A stretch of DNA of 64,000 nt from LGRD01 sp031415135. Lineage in GTDB: Bacteria > Pseudomonadota > Gammaproteobacteria > Burkholderiales > Burkholderiaceae_C. A program made the position numbers and the translations under genes. Where the stretch lies: NCBI GenBank assembly GCA_031415135.1, contig JANORB010000038.1:31278-95277 (forward strand), given 5' to 3'. Positions 1 through 10,280 of the stretch are shown here, piece after piece. Within the stretch, counting starts at the first letter, position 1, and every line of letters begins with the position of its first letter. A model generated the notes under the pieces. The model was not told the origin of the DNA. It ran no database searches and saw only the letters and a program-made list of their open reading frames with translations.

Positions 1-672
1 TCACCGCTGGTCTCCCAGCGAGGGGCTCAGCTTGAGTTGCGGGCTGGGTTTGGACGCACTCTGGGCGGCTTCTTCGGCGGCTGCCGTTCCTTCGCGCGGG
101 GTCAGGATGGCGCGCACGCGCCCTGCCGGCTGGGTCGGGGTGGCCGCAGCGCCACCCGAGACGCTGAAGACCTCGCCGATGCTGTCGTAGCTGACCACGT
201 TGCCGCTGATTTCATCGGCCACGCTGGAGCCGCGCAGGCGCCGCACCGAGGCGCGGTTGATGAACTTGACGGTGTCGGCGCGGCCGTCGTATTCCAGCCG
301 TTCGGCTTCGCCCTCGATGGTTTCGTCCACGCCGTCGCGCTTCTGGCGGAACGTGGCGGGTTTGCCGTCGGCGCCGAACGCCACCGCGTTGTGGTATCCG
401 GCGGCGGTTTCGCGCAACTCCACGCGCGCGGCCCGGATCACCATGCTGCCCTTGCTGACCACCACGTTGCCGTTGAACACCACCAGGTTGTTGACCAGGT
501 CGATCCGGCCCTGTTGGTCGGCTTCGACCTTGAGCTTCTGGAACCGGTCGGCTCTTTCCGCCTGGGCCGTGACGCCGGCGACCACGCAAACCAGGCCCAT
601 CAGAAGCCTGGCAAGCGCCCGGCGACCGGTTGCGATTCGAAAGAGAGACGGGAGGTGATTCATAGGGGGCAT
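1..672 (-). CDS. lptA: LPS transport periplasmic protein LptA
   Basis: LptA is the periplasmic bridge that passes lipopolysaccharide from the inner-membrane LptBFGC machine to LptDE in the outer membrane. The 223-residue product starts with a basic stretch and a hydrophobic signal segment (about residues 21-36), with likely cleavage after AQA near residue 38. An OstA/LptA-type beta-jellyroll follows, with short alternating strands such as VVFNGNVVVSKGSMVI, then a low-complexity Ala/Ser/Pro tail after about residue 175. The stop codon occupies the first three bases of the window, so the gene is complete. A second ATG nine bases inside (663) is an alternative start. The usual partner lptC is not directly upstream, where dsbA lies; lptB could lie beyond the left edge. 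Confidence 0.85.
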   Translation of the reverse strand: MPPMNHLPSLFRIATGRRALARLLMGLVCVVAGVTAQAERADRFQKLKVEADQQGRIDLVNNLVVFNGNVVVSKGSMVIRAARVELRETAAGYHNAVAFGADGKPATFRQKRDGVDETIEGEAERLEYDGRADTVKFINRASVRRLRGSSVADEISGNVVSYDSIGEVFSVSGGAAATPTQPAGRVRAILTPREGTAAAEEAAQSASKPSPQLKLSPSLGDQR

Positions 673-741
673 GAAACTTGCAGGCTATTCTAGCCCGGCA
701 GTTTCAGGCCCCGGTGCCTGGGTGGGCTGCGGCCCGCCGGC

Positions 742-1401
742 TCAGCCGCCCTTGCGGGCGCGCTGGATCAGAAAGTCGGCCACCGCCAGCGCGCGGTCGT
801 TCGAGCCGGCCAGGCTGCCCGAGGTGTAGTAGCGCCCGTGGATGCCCATGGCCGGCACACCGTCGATCTTGTACGACTCGGACAACTGCTTGGCCTGGCG
901 CGCCTTGGTCTGCACCGAAAACGAGTTGAATACGTCGAGGAACTTGGCGCTGTCCAGCCCGTTCTTGGCCATGAAGGCGGCGATGTCGGCCGGCTTGTCG
1001 AGCTTGGCGCGGTCGTTGTGGATGGCGTAGAACACCTTGCGGTGCAGCGCGTCGACCTGGCCCATGGCCTCCAGCGCGTAATAGATGCGCTGGTGGGAGC
1101 CGAACGGCTCGTCGCGAAATGCCACCGGAACCCGGCGGAACGACACATCGGCGGGCAGTTTCTTGGCCCAGCCGTCGAGCATGGGCTCGAAATCATTGCA
1201 GTGCGGGCAGCCGTACCAGAAGAACTCGACCACCTCGATCTTGCCGCCGGCCGCCGCCGGCAGCGGCTGGCTCAGGCGCACATAGTCCTTGCCCTCGGTG
1301 GGCGTGCCCTGGGCCTGGCTCAACGTGGCCTGGCCCATCACGGCCGCGCCGGCGCCGGCAGCCAACAAGGTGGCGGTGAATTCGCGACGTTTCATTTTCA
1401 T
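742..1401 (-). CDS. dsbA: Thiol:disulfide interchange protein DsbA/DsbL-type
   Basis: This is a periplasmic oxidoreductase that introduces disulfide bonds into exported proteins and is normally re-oxidised by DsbB. The 219-residue product has a signal peptide (KMKRREF, then a hydrophobic stretch, cleavage near residue 30). A thioredoxin fold follows with the active site CPHC at about residues 65-68 in the context FFWYGCPHCNDFEP. The cis-proline loop is visible as GVPAMG. I chose the ATG at 1401 because AGAAGGA lies about five bases upstream; a longer frame to 1440 adds 13 residues that do not resemble a leader. It is transcribed towards lptA and away from the SPOR gene, on the same strand as both. 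Confidence 0.92.
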   Translation of the reverse strand: MKMKRREFTATLLAAGAGAAVMGQATLSQAQGTPTEGKDYVRLSQPLPAAAGGKIEVVEFFWYGCPHCNDFEPMLDGWAKKLPADVSFRRVPVAFRDEPFGSHQRIYYALEAMGQVDALHRKVFYAIHNDRAKLDKPADIAAFMAKNGLDSAKFLDVFNSFSVQTKARQAKQLSESYKIDGVPAMGIHGRYYTSGSLAGSNDRALAVADFLIQRARKGG

Positions 1402-1499
1402 TCGATCCTTCTTGTGGTCGATCCGCGGGAACGGATTCAAAGCGACTTGCGACAGAGACAGATTCGGGCCGGAAGTTCAGACCGCCTCTGATCCGGGCT

Positions 1500-2135
1500 C
1501 TATTTCTGGACGGTCACCAACGCCGCCTCGATGCCCCCGCCCTTGAGCTTTTCACGCGCCGCCTCAGCGTCGGCCTTCTTGTCGAACGGGCCGATTCGCA
1601 CCCTGTACATCGTGCGCCCGGACTGCTCGCGTTCGGTCAGTCGCGCCTCGAATCCCAGCATCGCCAACTTGGCGCGTTGTTGTTCGGCATCCTCGGTGCG
1701 GGCATAGGCACCCGCCTGCACCAGGTAAGTGAACGGGTCGACACCGGGTTTGGTGGACGCGGGCGGCGGAACTTTGGCGCCGGCGGCCGATGCCGCAGCG
1801 TCGCCGGTGGCGGCCGGCCGAGCCGCTGCGACCGCTCCCGGGGTGGCAGCCGCCGCACCCAGCGGCGGCGCAGGCAGGGCCACGGCACTCGCCGCCGACC
1901 CGGGCTTGACGGCTGACTTGCCGTGCAACGGGCCATTCGGGTCCCAGTTCTTGTTCTTCTCGACCTCCGCCGCGTCCTGCTCGGCCGAGCGCTGGTGAAC
2001 CTTGTTCAGGAACGGCACCGGCACCTTGGTGACGTACAGCGCCACGCTGAGCGCCAGCGCCAGTCCGATCAGCAGGCCGACGACCATGCCGATGACAAAT
2101 CCGCCACGTTGAGACTGCTTCGCGCGTTCATTCAT
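1500..2135 (-). CDS. SPOR-domain (FtsN-like) membrane protein
   Basis: This is a bitopic inner-membrane protein with a periplasmic SPOR domain, a fold that binds denuded septal peptidoglycan and marks cell-division proteins such as FtsN. The 211-residue product has a short cytoplasmic N-terminus, one transmembrane helix at about residues 12-34, an Ala/Pro-rich linker, and a SPOR domain from about residue 135 to the end (YLVQAGAYARTEDAEQQRAK, then RVRIGPF). Its ATG overlaps the argS stop codon as ATGA, so the two are translationally coupled. The argS-SPOR-dsbA order is common in Burkholderiales. Naming it ftsN would be an inference, so the symbol is left empty. Confidence 0.85.
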   Translation of the reverse strand: MNERAKQSQRGGFVIGMVVGLLIGLALALSVALYVTKVPVPFLNKVHQRSAEQDAAEVEKNKNWDPNGPLHGKSAVKPGSAASAVALPAPPLGAAAATPGAVAAARPAATGDAAASAAGAKVPPPASTKPGVDPFTYLVQAGAYARTEDAEQQRAKLAMLGFEARLTEREQSGRTMYRVRIGPFDKKADAEAAREKLKGGGIEAALVTVQK

Positions 2136-3835
2136 GGCTTGTCCAACTCCCTGTTCAGTCGCAGTGGGGCGCTCACGCCGAGGACGGCGAGCGCGTTGTG
2201 AATCACTTGTCGCGTGGCGGTCAGCAGCGCCAGCCGCGCGCGGGTCAATTCCTCGTCGTCGACCAGGAAGCGTTCGGCGGCGTAATAGCTGTGCAAGCTG
2301 CCCGCCAGCTCACGCAGGTAAAACGCCACGTCGTGGGGCGCCAGGCTGGCGGCCGCGTTGGCCAGCATGGGCGCGAAATCGGCCAGCTTGAGCATCAGCG
2401 CCGCTTCGCTCGGCGCAGTGAGCAGGGTCAGGTCGGCGGCGGCCAGGGAGCCGGGGTCACCGCCCTTGTCGACGAATTGCCGAATCACCGAGCAGATGCG
2501 CGCGTGTGCGTACTGAACATAGAACACCGGGTTCTCGTCGTTCGCCTTCAGCGCCAGGTCCACGTCGAACGTGAACTCGGTGTCGGCCTTGCGGCTGATC
2601 AGGAAAAATCGGACCGCGTCCTTGCTGGTCCAGTCGATCAGGTCGCGCAGCGTCACATAGCTGCCGGCGCGCTTGGAGATCTTGACCTCCTCGCCGCCGC
2701 GCATCACCGTGACCATCTTGTGCAGCAGGTAGTCGGGAAAGCCGGGTGGCGCGCCCAGGCCCGCAGCCTGCACGCCGGCGCGCACCCGGGCGATGGTGCC
2801 GTGGTGGTCGCCGCCCTGGATGTTGATGGCCTTGTCGTAACCGCGCTCGAACTTGGCCAGGTGGTAGGCCACATCGGGCACGAAGTAGGTGTAGCTGCCG
2901 TCCGACTTGCGCATGACACGATCCTTGTCGTCACCATCGTCGGTGGTGCGCAGCCACAGGGCACCGTCCTGCTCGTAGGTTCTGCCGGCGGCGACCAGGC
3001 GCTTCACCGTGTCTTCGACCCGCCCGCTGGTGTACAGGCTGGACTCCAGAAAATAGTGATCGAAACGCAGGCCGAAGGCCAGCAGGTCCAGGTCTTGTTC
3101 ATGCCGCAGGTAGGCCACGGCAAACTGGCGAATGCTGTCGAGGTCGTCCGGGTTGCCGCTCGCGGTGAACTCGCGGTCGTCGGCCTTGACGGTCTTGCGC
3201 GCCATGAAGTCGGCGGCGATGTCGGCGATGTAGTCGCCGTTGTAGGCCGACGCCGGCCACGCCGCGTCGCCGGGCTTGTGGCCGAGCAGCCGCGCCTGCA
3301 CCGACGCCGCCAGCGTGGCGATCTGCACGCCGGCGTCGTTGTAATAGAACTCGCGGGTGACGCGCCAGCCCTGGGTCTCGAACAGGTGGCACAGCGCGTC
3401 GCCCAGGGCGGCCTGGCGCGCATGGCCCAGGTGCAACGGGCCGGTGGGATTGGCCGACACGAATTCCACCAGCACCCGCTTGCCGTTCGGCGCGCACCAA
3501 CCAAACCGGTCGCCGGCCTGCAAGACCTCGGCGACCACGGCCTGTTTCGCGGCGGCCTTGAGGCGCAGGTTGATGAAGCCGGGCCCGGCGATCTCCAGGC
3601 CGTCGACCCAGCGCCGCACAGCCGGCTGGTCGCGCAACGCATCAATCAGCGCCTGCGCGACCTCCCGTGGGCTTTTTTTCAGCGGCTTGGCCAGTTGCAT
3701 CGCCACGGTGCATGCCAGATCGCCATGCGCTGCCTGTTTGGGAGACTCGAAGGCCGGTGTCGCGGTGGCCTGCGGGTCGACCTGGAGGATGGCCGTGCCC
3801 AGTGCATCGAGCAGGTCCTGTTTCGCTTGGATCAT
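2132..3835 (-). CDS. argS: Arginine-tRNA ligase
   Basis: This class I aminoacyl-tRNA synthetase charges tRNA-Arg in the cytoplasm. The 567-residue product has the N-terminal Add-1 tRNA-recognition domain (about residues 1-100). The ATP-binding signature SANPTGPLHLGHARQ follows, with the HIGH equivalent HLGH at about 135-138. A KMSK-like loop, KISKRAGSYVTLRDLIDW, lies near residue 380, and the helical DALR anticodon-binding domain occupies the last 120 residues. The length fits the bacterial family. The ATG at 3835 is the first in frame and begins a typical MIQAKQDLLDAL N-terminus. The stop overlaps the SPOR gene start by four bases. The kinase gene upstream is divergent, across 145 bp. Confidence 0.97.
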   Translation of the reverse strand: MIQAKQDLLDALGTAILQVDPQATATPAFESPKQAAHGDLACTVAMQLAKPLKKSPREVAQALIDALRDQPAVRRWVDGLEIAGPGFINLRLKAAAKQAVVAEVLQAGDRFGWCAPNGKRVLVEFVSANPTGPLHLGHARQAALGDALCHLFETQGWRVTREFYYNDAGVQIATLAASVQARLLGHKPGDAAWPASAYNGDYIADIAADFMARKTVKADDREFTASGNPDDLDSIRQFAVAYLRHEQDLDLLAFGLRFDHYFLESSLYTSGRVEDTVKRLVAAGRTYEQDGALWLRTTDDGDDKDRVMRKSDGSYTYFVPDVAYHLAKFERGYDKAINIQGGDHHGTIARVRAGVQAAGLGAPPGFPDYLLHKMVTVMRGGEEVKISKRAGSYVTLRDLIDWTSKDAVRFFLISRKADTEFTFDVDLALKANDENPVFYVQYAHARICSVIRQFVDKGGDPGSLAAADLTLLTAPSEAALMLKLADFAPMLANAAASLAPHDVAFYLRELAGSLHSYYAAERFLVDDEELTRARLALLTATRQVIHNALAVLGVSAPLRLNRELDKP

Positions 3836-3980
3836 GAACCGATTCTACGGTTGGCATGTTGGTCGCCTGCCGGCACTCCCGGTGGGCGGAATACACCCCG
3901 AATGCCGGCTTCTTTCGGCACGGGCTGCAGGCGGCGTCGTGCCATGATGTTCGCTTTGGCGTGCTGCCCGGCCAACTTTC

Positions 3981-5342
3981 ATGCAGAGTTCCATCACCCT
4001 CCCACTGGACCGTGTTCCCGACGGCACGACGATGCCGGCGCAGATCGGCAAGTACCGCGTGCTCGGCAAGCTCGGCGAAGGCGCGACCAGCGAGGTCTTC
4101 TTGTGCCGCGACGATTTTCGCGGCCGCGACGTGGCGGTCAAGCGGGTGCGCGTCAGCGCCGTCGGCGACCCGATGGAGGGGCGCTATTTCGAGCGCTTCT
4201 TTGCCGCCGAGGCGGCCCTGGTCGGCCAGCTCCAGCACCCCAACGTGGTGCAGATCTTCGACGCCGTGCCCGACCCGGAGCAACCCTATCTGGTGATGGA
4301 GTACGTGGCCGGCAGCACGCTGCGGCCGTACTGCCGGGCCGACCAGTTGTTGTCGCTGGAGATGATCGTGGAGATCGGCTTCAAGTGCGCGATGGCGCTG
4401 GACTACGTGTTTCGCAAGGGCTTGATCCACCGCGACGTGAAGCCGGCCAACCTGCTGGTGTCGCTGGTCAACGGCAACGTCACCGGGGTGAAGGTCAGCG
4501 ACTTCGGCAGCGCCCTCAACCTCGACTCCGACCTAACCCAGGTGCACCGGGTCGGCTCACTGGCCTACATCGCGCCTGAACAACTCGAGGGCGGCACGCT
4601 GGACTGCCGCGCCGACATGTACTCGCTGGCCGCGGTGATGTACCACTTGATCGCCGGCCGCCCGCCGCTGGACGCACCGGCGCACGCGGCGATGATGCAC
4701 CAGGTCTACCACGCGCGGCCCGATTCGCTGGTGCCGCTGCGCGCCGGCGTCACCGAAGGGCTGGACGGCGTGATCCAGCGCGCTTTGGCCAAGAAGCCGG
4801 AAGACCGCTTTCGCAATTGGGATGAATTTGCGCAGGCCCTGGCCGGCCTGATCACCAACCGGCTGGTGCCGCGCGCCCAGGCCCAGGGCGTGCTCGACTC
4901 GGAGCGTTTCAACCTGCTGCGCACGCTGGAGTTTTTTGCCGGCTTCGGCGACGTGGAGCTGTGGGAAGTGGTTCACCGCGCCAGGTGGGAGCGCTTTCAC
5001 TTCGGGCACGCGCTGTACCGCCGGGGTGAGGAGGGGCGCAGCTTTCACGTCATTGCCCATGGCGAGGTGGAGGTGTTTCGCGAAGGGCAACTGGTGGCGC
5101 AACTTGGGGTGGGCACCTCGGTGGGTGAAATGGCCTACCTGGCCCCCAGCAAGGGCCTGCGGCGCCACAGTGCCGACGTGATCGTGGCCAAGACCGCCAC
5201 CACCATCTCGTTCACACCGGAGACCATGGCCCAGCTCAGCCCCGGGGGCCGCCACCTGTTCGACCAGGCATTCATCCATGTGCTGGTGCGGCGGCTGCAC
5301 GCGGCGCACGAATCGCTGGCCCATCCGCGGCGCATTCTCTGA
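3981..5342 (+). CDS. Ser/Thr protein kinase with C-terminal cyclic-nucleotide-binding domain
   Basis: This is a eukaryotic-type (Hanks) kinase joined to a CRP-like sensor domain in one 453-residue cytoplasmic polypeptide. The kinase part shows a glycine loop (GKLGEGATSEVF, about 29-40), the catalytic lysine in VAVKRV (K54), HRDVKPANLL (about 150-159), DFG (174-176) and APE (198-200), so all catalytic motifs are present. From about residue 318 a cNMP-binding beta-roll follows (YRRGEEGRSFHVIAHGEVEV, then VGEMAYL). No transmembrane helix is visible, unlike many bacterial PknB proteins. The gene stands alone, divergent from argS. The likely role is a kinase gated by a nucleotide second messenger; neither substrate nor ligand can be read from the sequence. 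Confidence 0.88.
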   Translation: MQSSITLPLDRVPDGTTMPAQIGKYRVLGKLGEGATSEVFLCRDDFRGRDVAVKRVRVSAVGDPMEGRYFERFFAAEAALVGQLQHPNVVQIFDAVPDPEQPYLVMEYVAGSTLRPYCRADQLLSLEMIVEIGFKCAMALDYVFRKGLIHRDVKPANLLVSLVNGNVTGVKVSDFGSALNLDSDLTQVHRVGSLAYIAPEQLEGGTLDCRADMYSLAAVMYHLIAGRPPLDAPAHAAMMHQVYHARPDSLVPLRAGVTEGLDGVIQRALAKKPEDRFRNWDEFAQALAGLITNRLVPRAQAQGVLDSERFNLLRTLEFFAGFGDVELWEVVHRARWERFHFGHALYRRGEEGRSFHVIAHGEVEVFREGQLVAQLGVGTSVGEMAYLAPSKGLRRHSADVIVAKTATTISFTPETMAQLSPGGRHLFDQAFIHVLVRRLHAAHESLAHPRRIL

Positions 5343-5511
5343 AGGCGGGCAGCCCGTGCGGCAACGCAAGAGCGTGAATCGACCGCGCGGCCGTGGACGC
5401 CAAACCACATGCGGGCGCGTTGAGCCTCGGTCTCTTGCTGCCGGCAAGCGCTGCATGCTCCAATGCCGGGCGGCAATCCAGCCCACCGTCCCAAGCCAAT
5501 CAGGAGACTCC

Positions 5512-5802
5512 ATGAAACACATCATCACCGCTCTGGCCCTGTGGGCGGCCGCCTTGTCCACGTCGGCTTTCGCCAATGCGCACAAGGAAGCGCCGAACAT
5601 GCAAAACAACAAGATGGGCGAGTGCAACAACGATGCCGGTGACAAGAAAGGCGACGAGCGCAAGGCTTTCATGAAGACCTGCCTGTCCGCCAAGAAGGCC
5701 AGCCAGCAAGAGAAGATGAAGGCCTGCAACGCCGACCCCAAGGCCAAGGCCTCCAAGGGCGACGAGCGCAAGGCCTTCATGAAGGAATGCCTCAGCAAGT
5801 AA
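5512..5802 (+). CDS. PsiF-repeat periplasmic protein
   Basis: This small exported protein (96 residues) has a clear signal peptide ending at AFA near residue 22. Two PsiF repeats follow, each carrying GDERKAFMK plus a cysteine (KTCLS and KECLS), with further Cys residues in GECNN and KACNAD. E. coli psiF belongs to the Pho regulon, but the biochemical role of the family is unknown. The ATG at 5512 is preceded by CAGGAGA at good spacing; the open frame extends much further upstream but overlaps the kinase gene and looks non-coding. The two repeats are also nearly identical at DNA level, which points to an internal duplication. A rho-independent terminator lies just downstream. Confidence 0.85.
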   Translation: MKHIITALALWAAALSTSAFANAHKEAPNMQNNKMGECNNDAGDKKGDERKAFMKTCLSAKKASQQEKMKACNADPKAKASKGDERKAFMKECLSK

Positions 5803-5824
5803 GCGACGGCATCGCTGAACAAGG

Positions 5825-5846
5825 GCCCGCTCGATGCGGGCTTTTT
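5825..5846 (+). terminator. Rho-independent terminator after the PsiF gene
   Basis: GCCCGC (5825-5830), a TCGAT loop and GCGGGC (5836-5841) form a perfect six-base stem followed by five T residues. It lies 23 bases beyond the PsiF stop codon and abuts the stop codon of the converging LysR gene. Confidence 0.85.
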
Positions 5847-6766
5847 CATGCGTGCGTATCGGGTGCGCTCCAGTACGTCGCATCACCATAGGTGTGCTTC
5901 AGAAAATCGATCCACAAGCGCACCCGCAAGGGCAGGTGCTTGGCGTGGGGGAACACCGCGTAGATGCCGTTCGGCGGCGCCGCGAAGTCTTCCAGCACGT
6001 TGACCAGATGCCCGGCGACAACTTCTTTCTCGACTTCCCAGGTCGAGCGCCAGGCCAGCCCCATGCCGGCGACACACCAGTCGTGCAGCACCTGGCCGTC
6101 GCTGCAATCGAGCCGGCCGCTGGGCCGCAGGTGCGTCACGGCGCCATCGACGACGAAGGCCCAGCCGCGGCTCTGGCTGGCGTCGCTGCTCAGCGTCAGG
6201 CATTGGTGGCGCATCAAGTCGTTGGGGTGCTTCGGTGTGCCTGAGCGCCTCAGGTAGGCCGGTGTGGCCACGCACAAGCGGCGGTTGTCGGCCAGCCGAA
6301 CGCTGACCAGGCTGCTGTCGGGCAGGTCGCCCACCCGCACGGCGCAGTCGACGCCTTCATTGACGATGTCCACCACCCGGTCGCTCAGGTTGAGCGACAC
6401 ATTCACATCCGGGTGCATGGCCAGGAAGCGCGGCACCAGCGGCGCCACGTGGCGCCGCCCGAAACCGGCCGGCGCGGTGACGCGAAGATAGCCGCTGGCC
6501 TTGACGCCGCCCGCGCTGACACTGGCTTCAGCATTGGCAAAATCTGCGAGCAAGCGCTGACAATCTTCGAGAAAGGCGCTGCCTTCGTGGGTCAGCGTGA
6601 TCTTGCGCGTGGTGCGCACCAGCAATTTCACGCCCAGCCGCTGCTCCAGTGCATCGATGCGCCGGCCGATCACTGCGGGGGCGACACCTTCGGCGTGGGC
6701 GGCTGCCGTCAGGCTGCCACGGGTCGAGACCGAAACAAACGATTCGATCTGCTTGAGTTTGTCCAT
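5846..6766 (-). CDS. LysR-family transcriptional regulator
   Basis: The 306-residue product has an N-terminal winged helix-turn-helix (about residues 1-60: LKQIESFVSV, then LEQRLGVKLLVRTTRKI) and a two-lobed periplasmic-binding-protein-like effector domain (about 90-295). This is the normal length and order for the family, closest in style to the DsdC/AaeR-like group that represses or activates an adjacent gene. It is divergent from the haloacid dehalogenase gene across 162 bp, so that gene is the most likely target besides itself. The effector is unknown. Confidence 0.88.
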   Translation of the reverse strand: MDKLKQIESFVSVSTRGSLTAAAHAEGVAPAVIGRRIDALEQRLGVKLLVRTTRKITLTHEGSAFLEDCQRLLADFANAEASVSAGGVKASGYLRVTAPAGFGRRHVAPLVPRFLAMHPDVNVSLNLSDRVVDIVNEGVDCAVRVGDLPDSSLVSVRLADNRRLCVATPAYLRRSGTPKHPNDLMRHQCLTLSSDASQSRGWAFVVDGAVTHLRPSGRLDCSDGQVLHDWCVAGMGLAWRSTWEVEKEVVAGHLVNVLEDFAAPPNGIYAVFPHAKHLPLRVRLWIDFLKHTYGDATYWSAPDTHA

Positions 6767-6820
6767 GCGTGAAGACTACGCTCGGCCGGGTTGTTAATCA
6801 AATCTCCTGGGTCTCAGTTA

Positions 6821-6836
6821 GTGCAGTGAAATGCAC
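6821..6836. promoter_or_regulatory. Candidate LysR operator dyad
   Basis: The 162-bp divergent region between the LysR and dehalogenase genes contains GTGCA-N6-TGCAC. A looser GGATTGT...ACAAATCC symmetry lies just to its right (about 6850-6877). Dyads of this sort are common LysR-type binding sites. There is no consensus to compare with, so this is only a candidate. Confidence 0.3.
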
Positions 6837-6928
6837 GCAATGCGACGGCTGGATTGTTGCGCATTCGTCACAAATCCAGGCGTTCCGACGCCACTAATGG
6901 GGTCGGCCGCATCGCATAGATTCGCTCC

Positions 6929-7621
6929 ATGGCGGCCTCCGCAACATCCACATCCATCGCCCCGTCGGCCGTGCTGTTCGACGCGTATGGAACGCTGTTC
7001 GACGTCTACAGCGTCGGCCTGCTGGCCGAGCAGTTGTTTCCCGGCTTCGGCGAGCGCCTGGCGCTGCTGTGGCGCGACAAGCAGATCGAGTATTCCCGGC
7101 TGGCTTCGATGAGCGGGCGCTACCGCCCGTTCTGGGACATCACCCGCGCGGCGCTGCGGTTTGCCGCGTTGCGCCTGGGCCTCACGCTGGATGCCGGCGC
7201 CGAAGACCGGCTGATGAACCAGTACCGGCACCTCAGCGCCTTTCCCGAGAACCGTGACGTGCTGGCCGAATTGAAGCGGCGCGGCATCCCGGCCGGCATC
7301 CTCAGCAACGGCGACCCGGACATGCTGGCCGTGGCGGTCAAGAGCGCCGGCTTCCATGGGCTGCTCGATCCGGTGCTCAGCGTGCACGCAACGCGCAAGT
7401 TCAAGACCGACCCGGCCACCTATGCGTTGGGAACCGCCGCGCTGGGCCTGCCCGCGGCGCAGATCCTGTTCGTCTCCAGCAACGGCTGGGACGCCATCGG
7501 TGCCACCTGGTTCGGCTACACCACGCTGTGGGTCAACCGTGCCGGAGCGCCGCTGGAGCAACTCGACACCCCGCCCACGCGCACCGGCACCAGCCTGCGC
7601 GACGTGCTGGCCTTTTTCTGA
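6929..7621 (+). CDS. Haloacid dehalogenase, type II (HAD superfamily)
   Basis: The predicted enzyme hydrolyses short 2-haloacids (L-2-haloacid dehalogenase type) by an aspartyl-ester mechanism. The 230-residue product carries HAD motif I as FDAYGTLFDV with nucleophile D18. The helical cap follows, then motif II in LSNGDPDML, a motif III lysine in RKFKTDPATYALG, and the terminal loop FVSSNGWDAIGATWFGY plus LWVNR, which matches the SSN-x-WD signature of the haloacid dehalogenase subgroup. It is followed 20 bases later by malate synthase, which would consume glyoxylate; dehalogenation of chloroacetate gives glycolate, so the pairing is suggestive. Substrate choice cannot be read from the sequence. 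Confidence 0.85.
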   Translation: MAASATSTSIAPSAVLFDAYGTLFDVYSVGLLAEQLFPGFGERLALLWRDKQIEYSRLASMSGRYRPFWDITRAALRFAALRLGLTLDAGAEDRLMNQYRHLSAFPENRDVLAELKRRGIPAGILSNGDPDMLAVAVKSAGFHGLLDPVLSVHATRKFKTDPATYALGTAALGLPAAQILFVSSNGWDAIGATWFGYTTLWVNRAGAPLEQLDTPPTRTGTSLRDVLAFF

Positions 7622-7641
7622 ACCTCGCTGGAGAGAACCAC

Positions 7642-9237
<1,596 letters not shown>

Positions 9238-9239
9238 AG

Positions 9240-9980
9240 TCAGGTCAACGTCGGCTGCGGCAACATCCTGCGCAGCGCCTCGAAGAACAGGTCCGACTGT
9301 TCGCGCTCGCCCTGAATCTGCGCCGCCACGCGCATCGAAAGCGCGGCATTCACCGGCGCCAGCGGCAGCCCGGTGGACGCCGCCAGCACCTGGTGCATGC
9401 AGGTGCGCTCCAGGTAGTACAAGTCGTCGTAGGCATGGGCGATGCGCATGCCGGTGACGATGACACCGTGATTGGCCAGAAACGCCACGTCCCTGCCCTG
9501 CATCGCCCGCGCGATTCGTTCGCCCTCGGCCGCATCGAGCGCCAGGCCGTTGTAGCCGCTGTCCACCGCAATCCGCCCCATGAAGCGCATCGCGCCCTGG
9601 CTGAGGGTCGGGTCGAGCGCGCGGGCTGCGGTCAGCGTCAACGCGGTGGCATACGGCATGTGGGTGTGCAACACCACCGCCTGGCCGGTGAAACGATGCA
9701 CCGCGGCGTGAATGAACATGGCGGTGGGCTCGACGCGGTGGCGGCCTTCGAGCACCACCCCGTCCCCATCCACCAGCACGATGTCGCCGGCCCCGATCTC
9801 GCTCCAGTGCAGCCCGCGCGGATTGATCAGGAAGCGCTGCGAATCATCCGGCAGCGCGACGCTGAAATGGTTGCAGACGCCTTCGGACAAGCCATGGTGG
9901 GCGGCGGCGCGCAGCGCCAGGGCCAGGTCTTGCTTGAGGGCGGGCAGTGGGTCTTGGACAATCTCGCGAACAGTGGACAT
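9240..9980 (-). CDS. Class II aldolase/adducin family protein
   Basis: The 246-residue cytoplasmic protein has the class II aldolase fold. Zinc-ligand histidines lie in VVLHTHMPYATAL (HTH pair), and a further His is in FLANHGVIVTGM. This AraD/adducin-like group includes L-ribulose-5-phosphate 4-epimerase relatives and decarboxylases of sugar acids; the exact substrate is not evident. The gene converges on malate synthase, with stop codons two bases apart. Its start faces the helicase island across about 300 bp. Confidence 0.85.
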   Translation of the reverse strand: MSTVREIVQDPLPALKQDLALALRAAAHHGLSEGVCNHFSVALPDDSQRFLINPRGLHWSEIGAGDIVLVDGDGVVLEGRHRVEPTAMFIHAAVHRFTGQAVVLHTHMPYATALTLTAARALDPTLSQGAMRFMGRIAVDSGYNGLALDAAEGERIARAMQGRDVAFLANHGVIVTGMRIAHAYDDLYYLERTCMHQVLAASTGLPLAPVNAALSMRVAAQIQGEREQSDLFFEALRRMLPQPTLT

Positions 9981-10280
9981 TGAGTAACTCCAGGTCGGTG
10001 GTCGTCAACTTTCTCACAACTCCGAGAAGTGAACGGGTGCCTCCGCCGCGCGTGAGGATGCAAGCTGACCTTTCAATGGCGAACTACATACGGGTGGCTC
10101 GGGGCGGGCTCGCTATGCTGCGTCATTCGATGCCAGAGGCGTTCGGTCTGGCACACGCCATCCAACATAGCTGCGGTTCGCTTGGCCTCTTTGTATCTGC
10201 GTGCAAGCGGTAAGGCGCGCAAGCAGTTGGCTGATGTCGATGTGACACCGCTCGAGCGACATAAATGGGGAGAAGGGGCG
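9981..10280. other. Intergenic region at the left edge of accessory island 1
   Basis: This 300-bp divergent gap lies between the aldolase and the helicase gene. The helicase frame remains open back to a TTG at 10182, but the ATG at 10281 has a better ribosome-binding site. I see no tRNA, no clear sigma-70 promoter pair and no terminator. It is where base composition changes from very high GC to the milder composition of the helicase gene. Confidence 0.4.

Noticed and set aside
2198..4579. A 793-codon plus-strand open frame
   Set aside because: It is antisense to argS and overlaps the kinase gene in another frame; it shows no motif.
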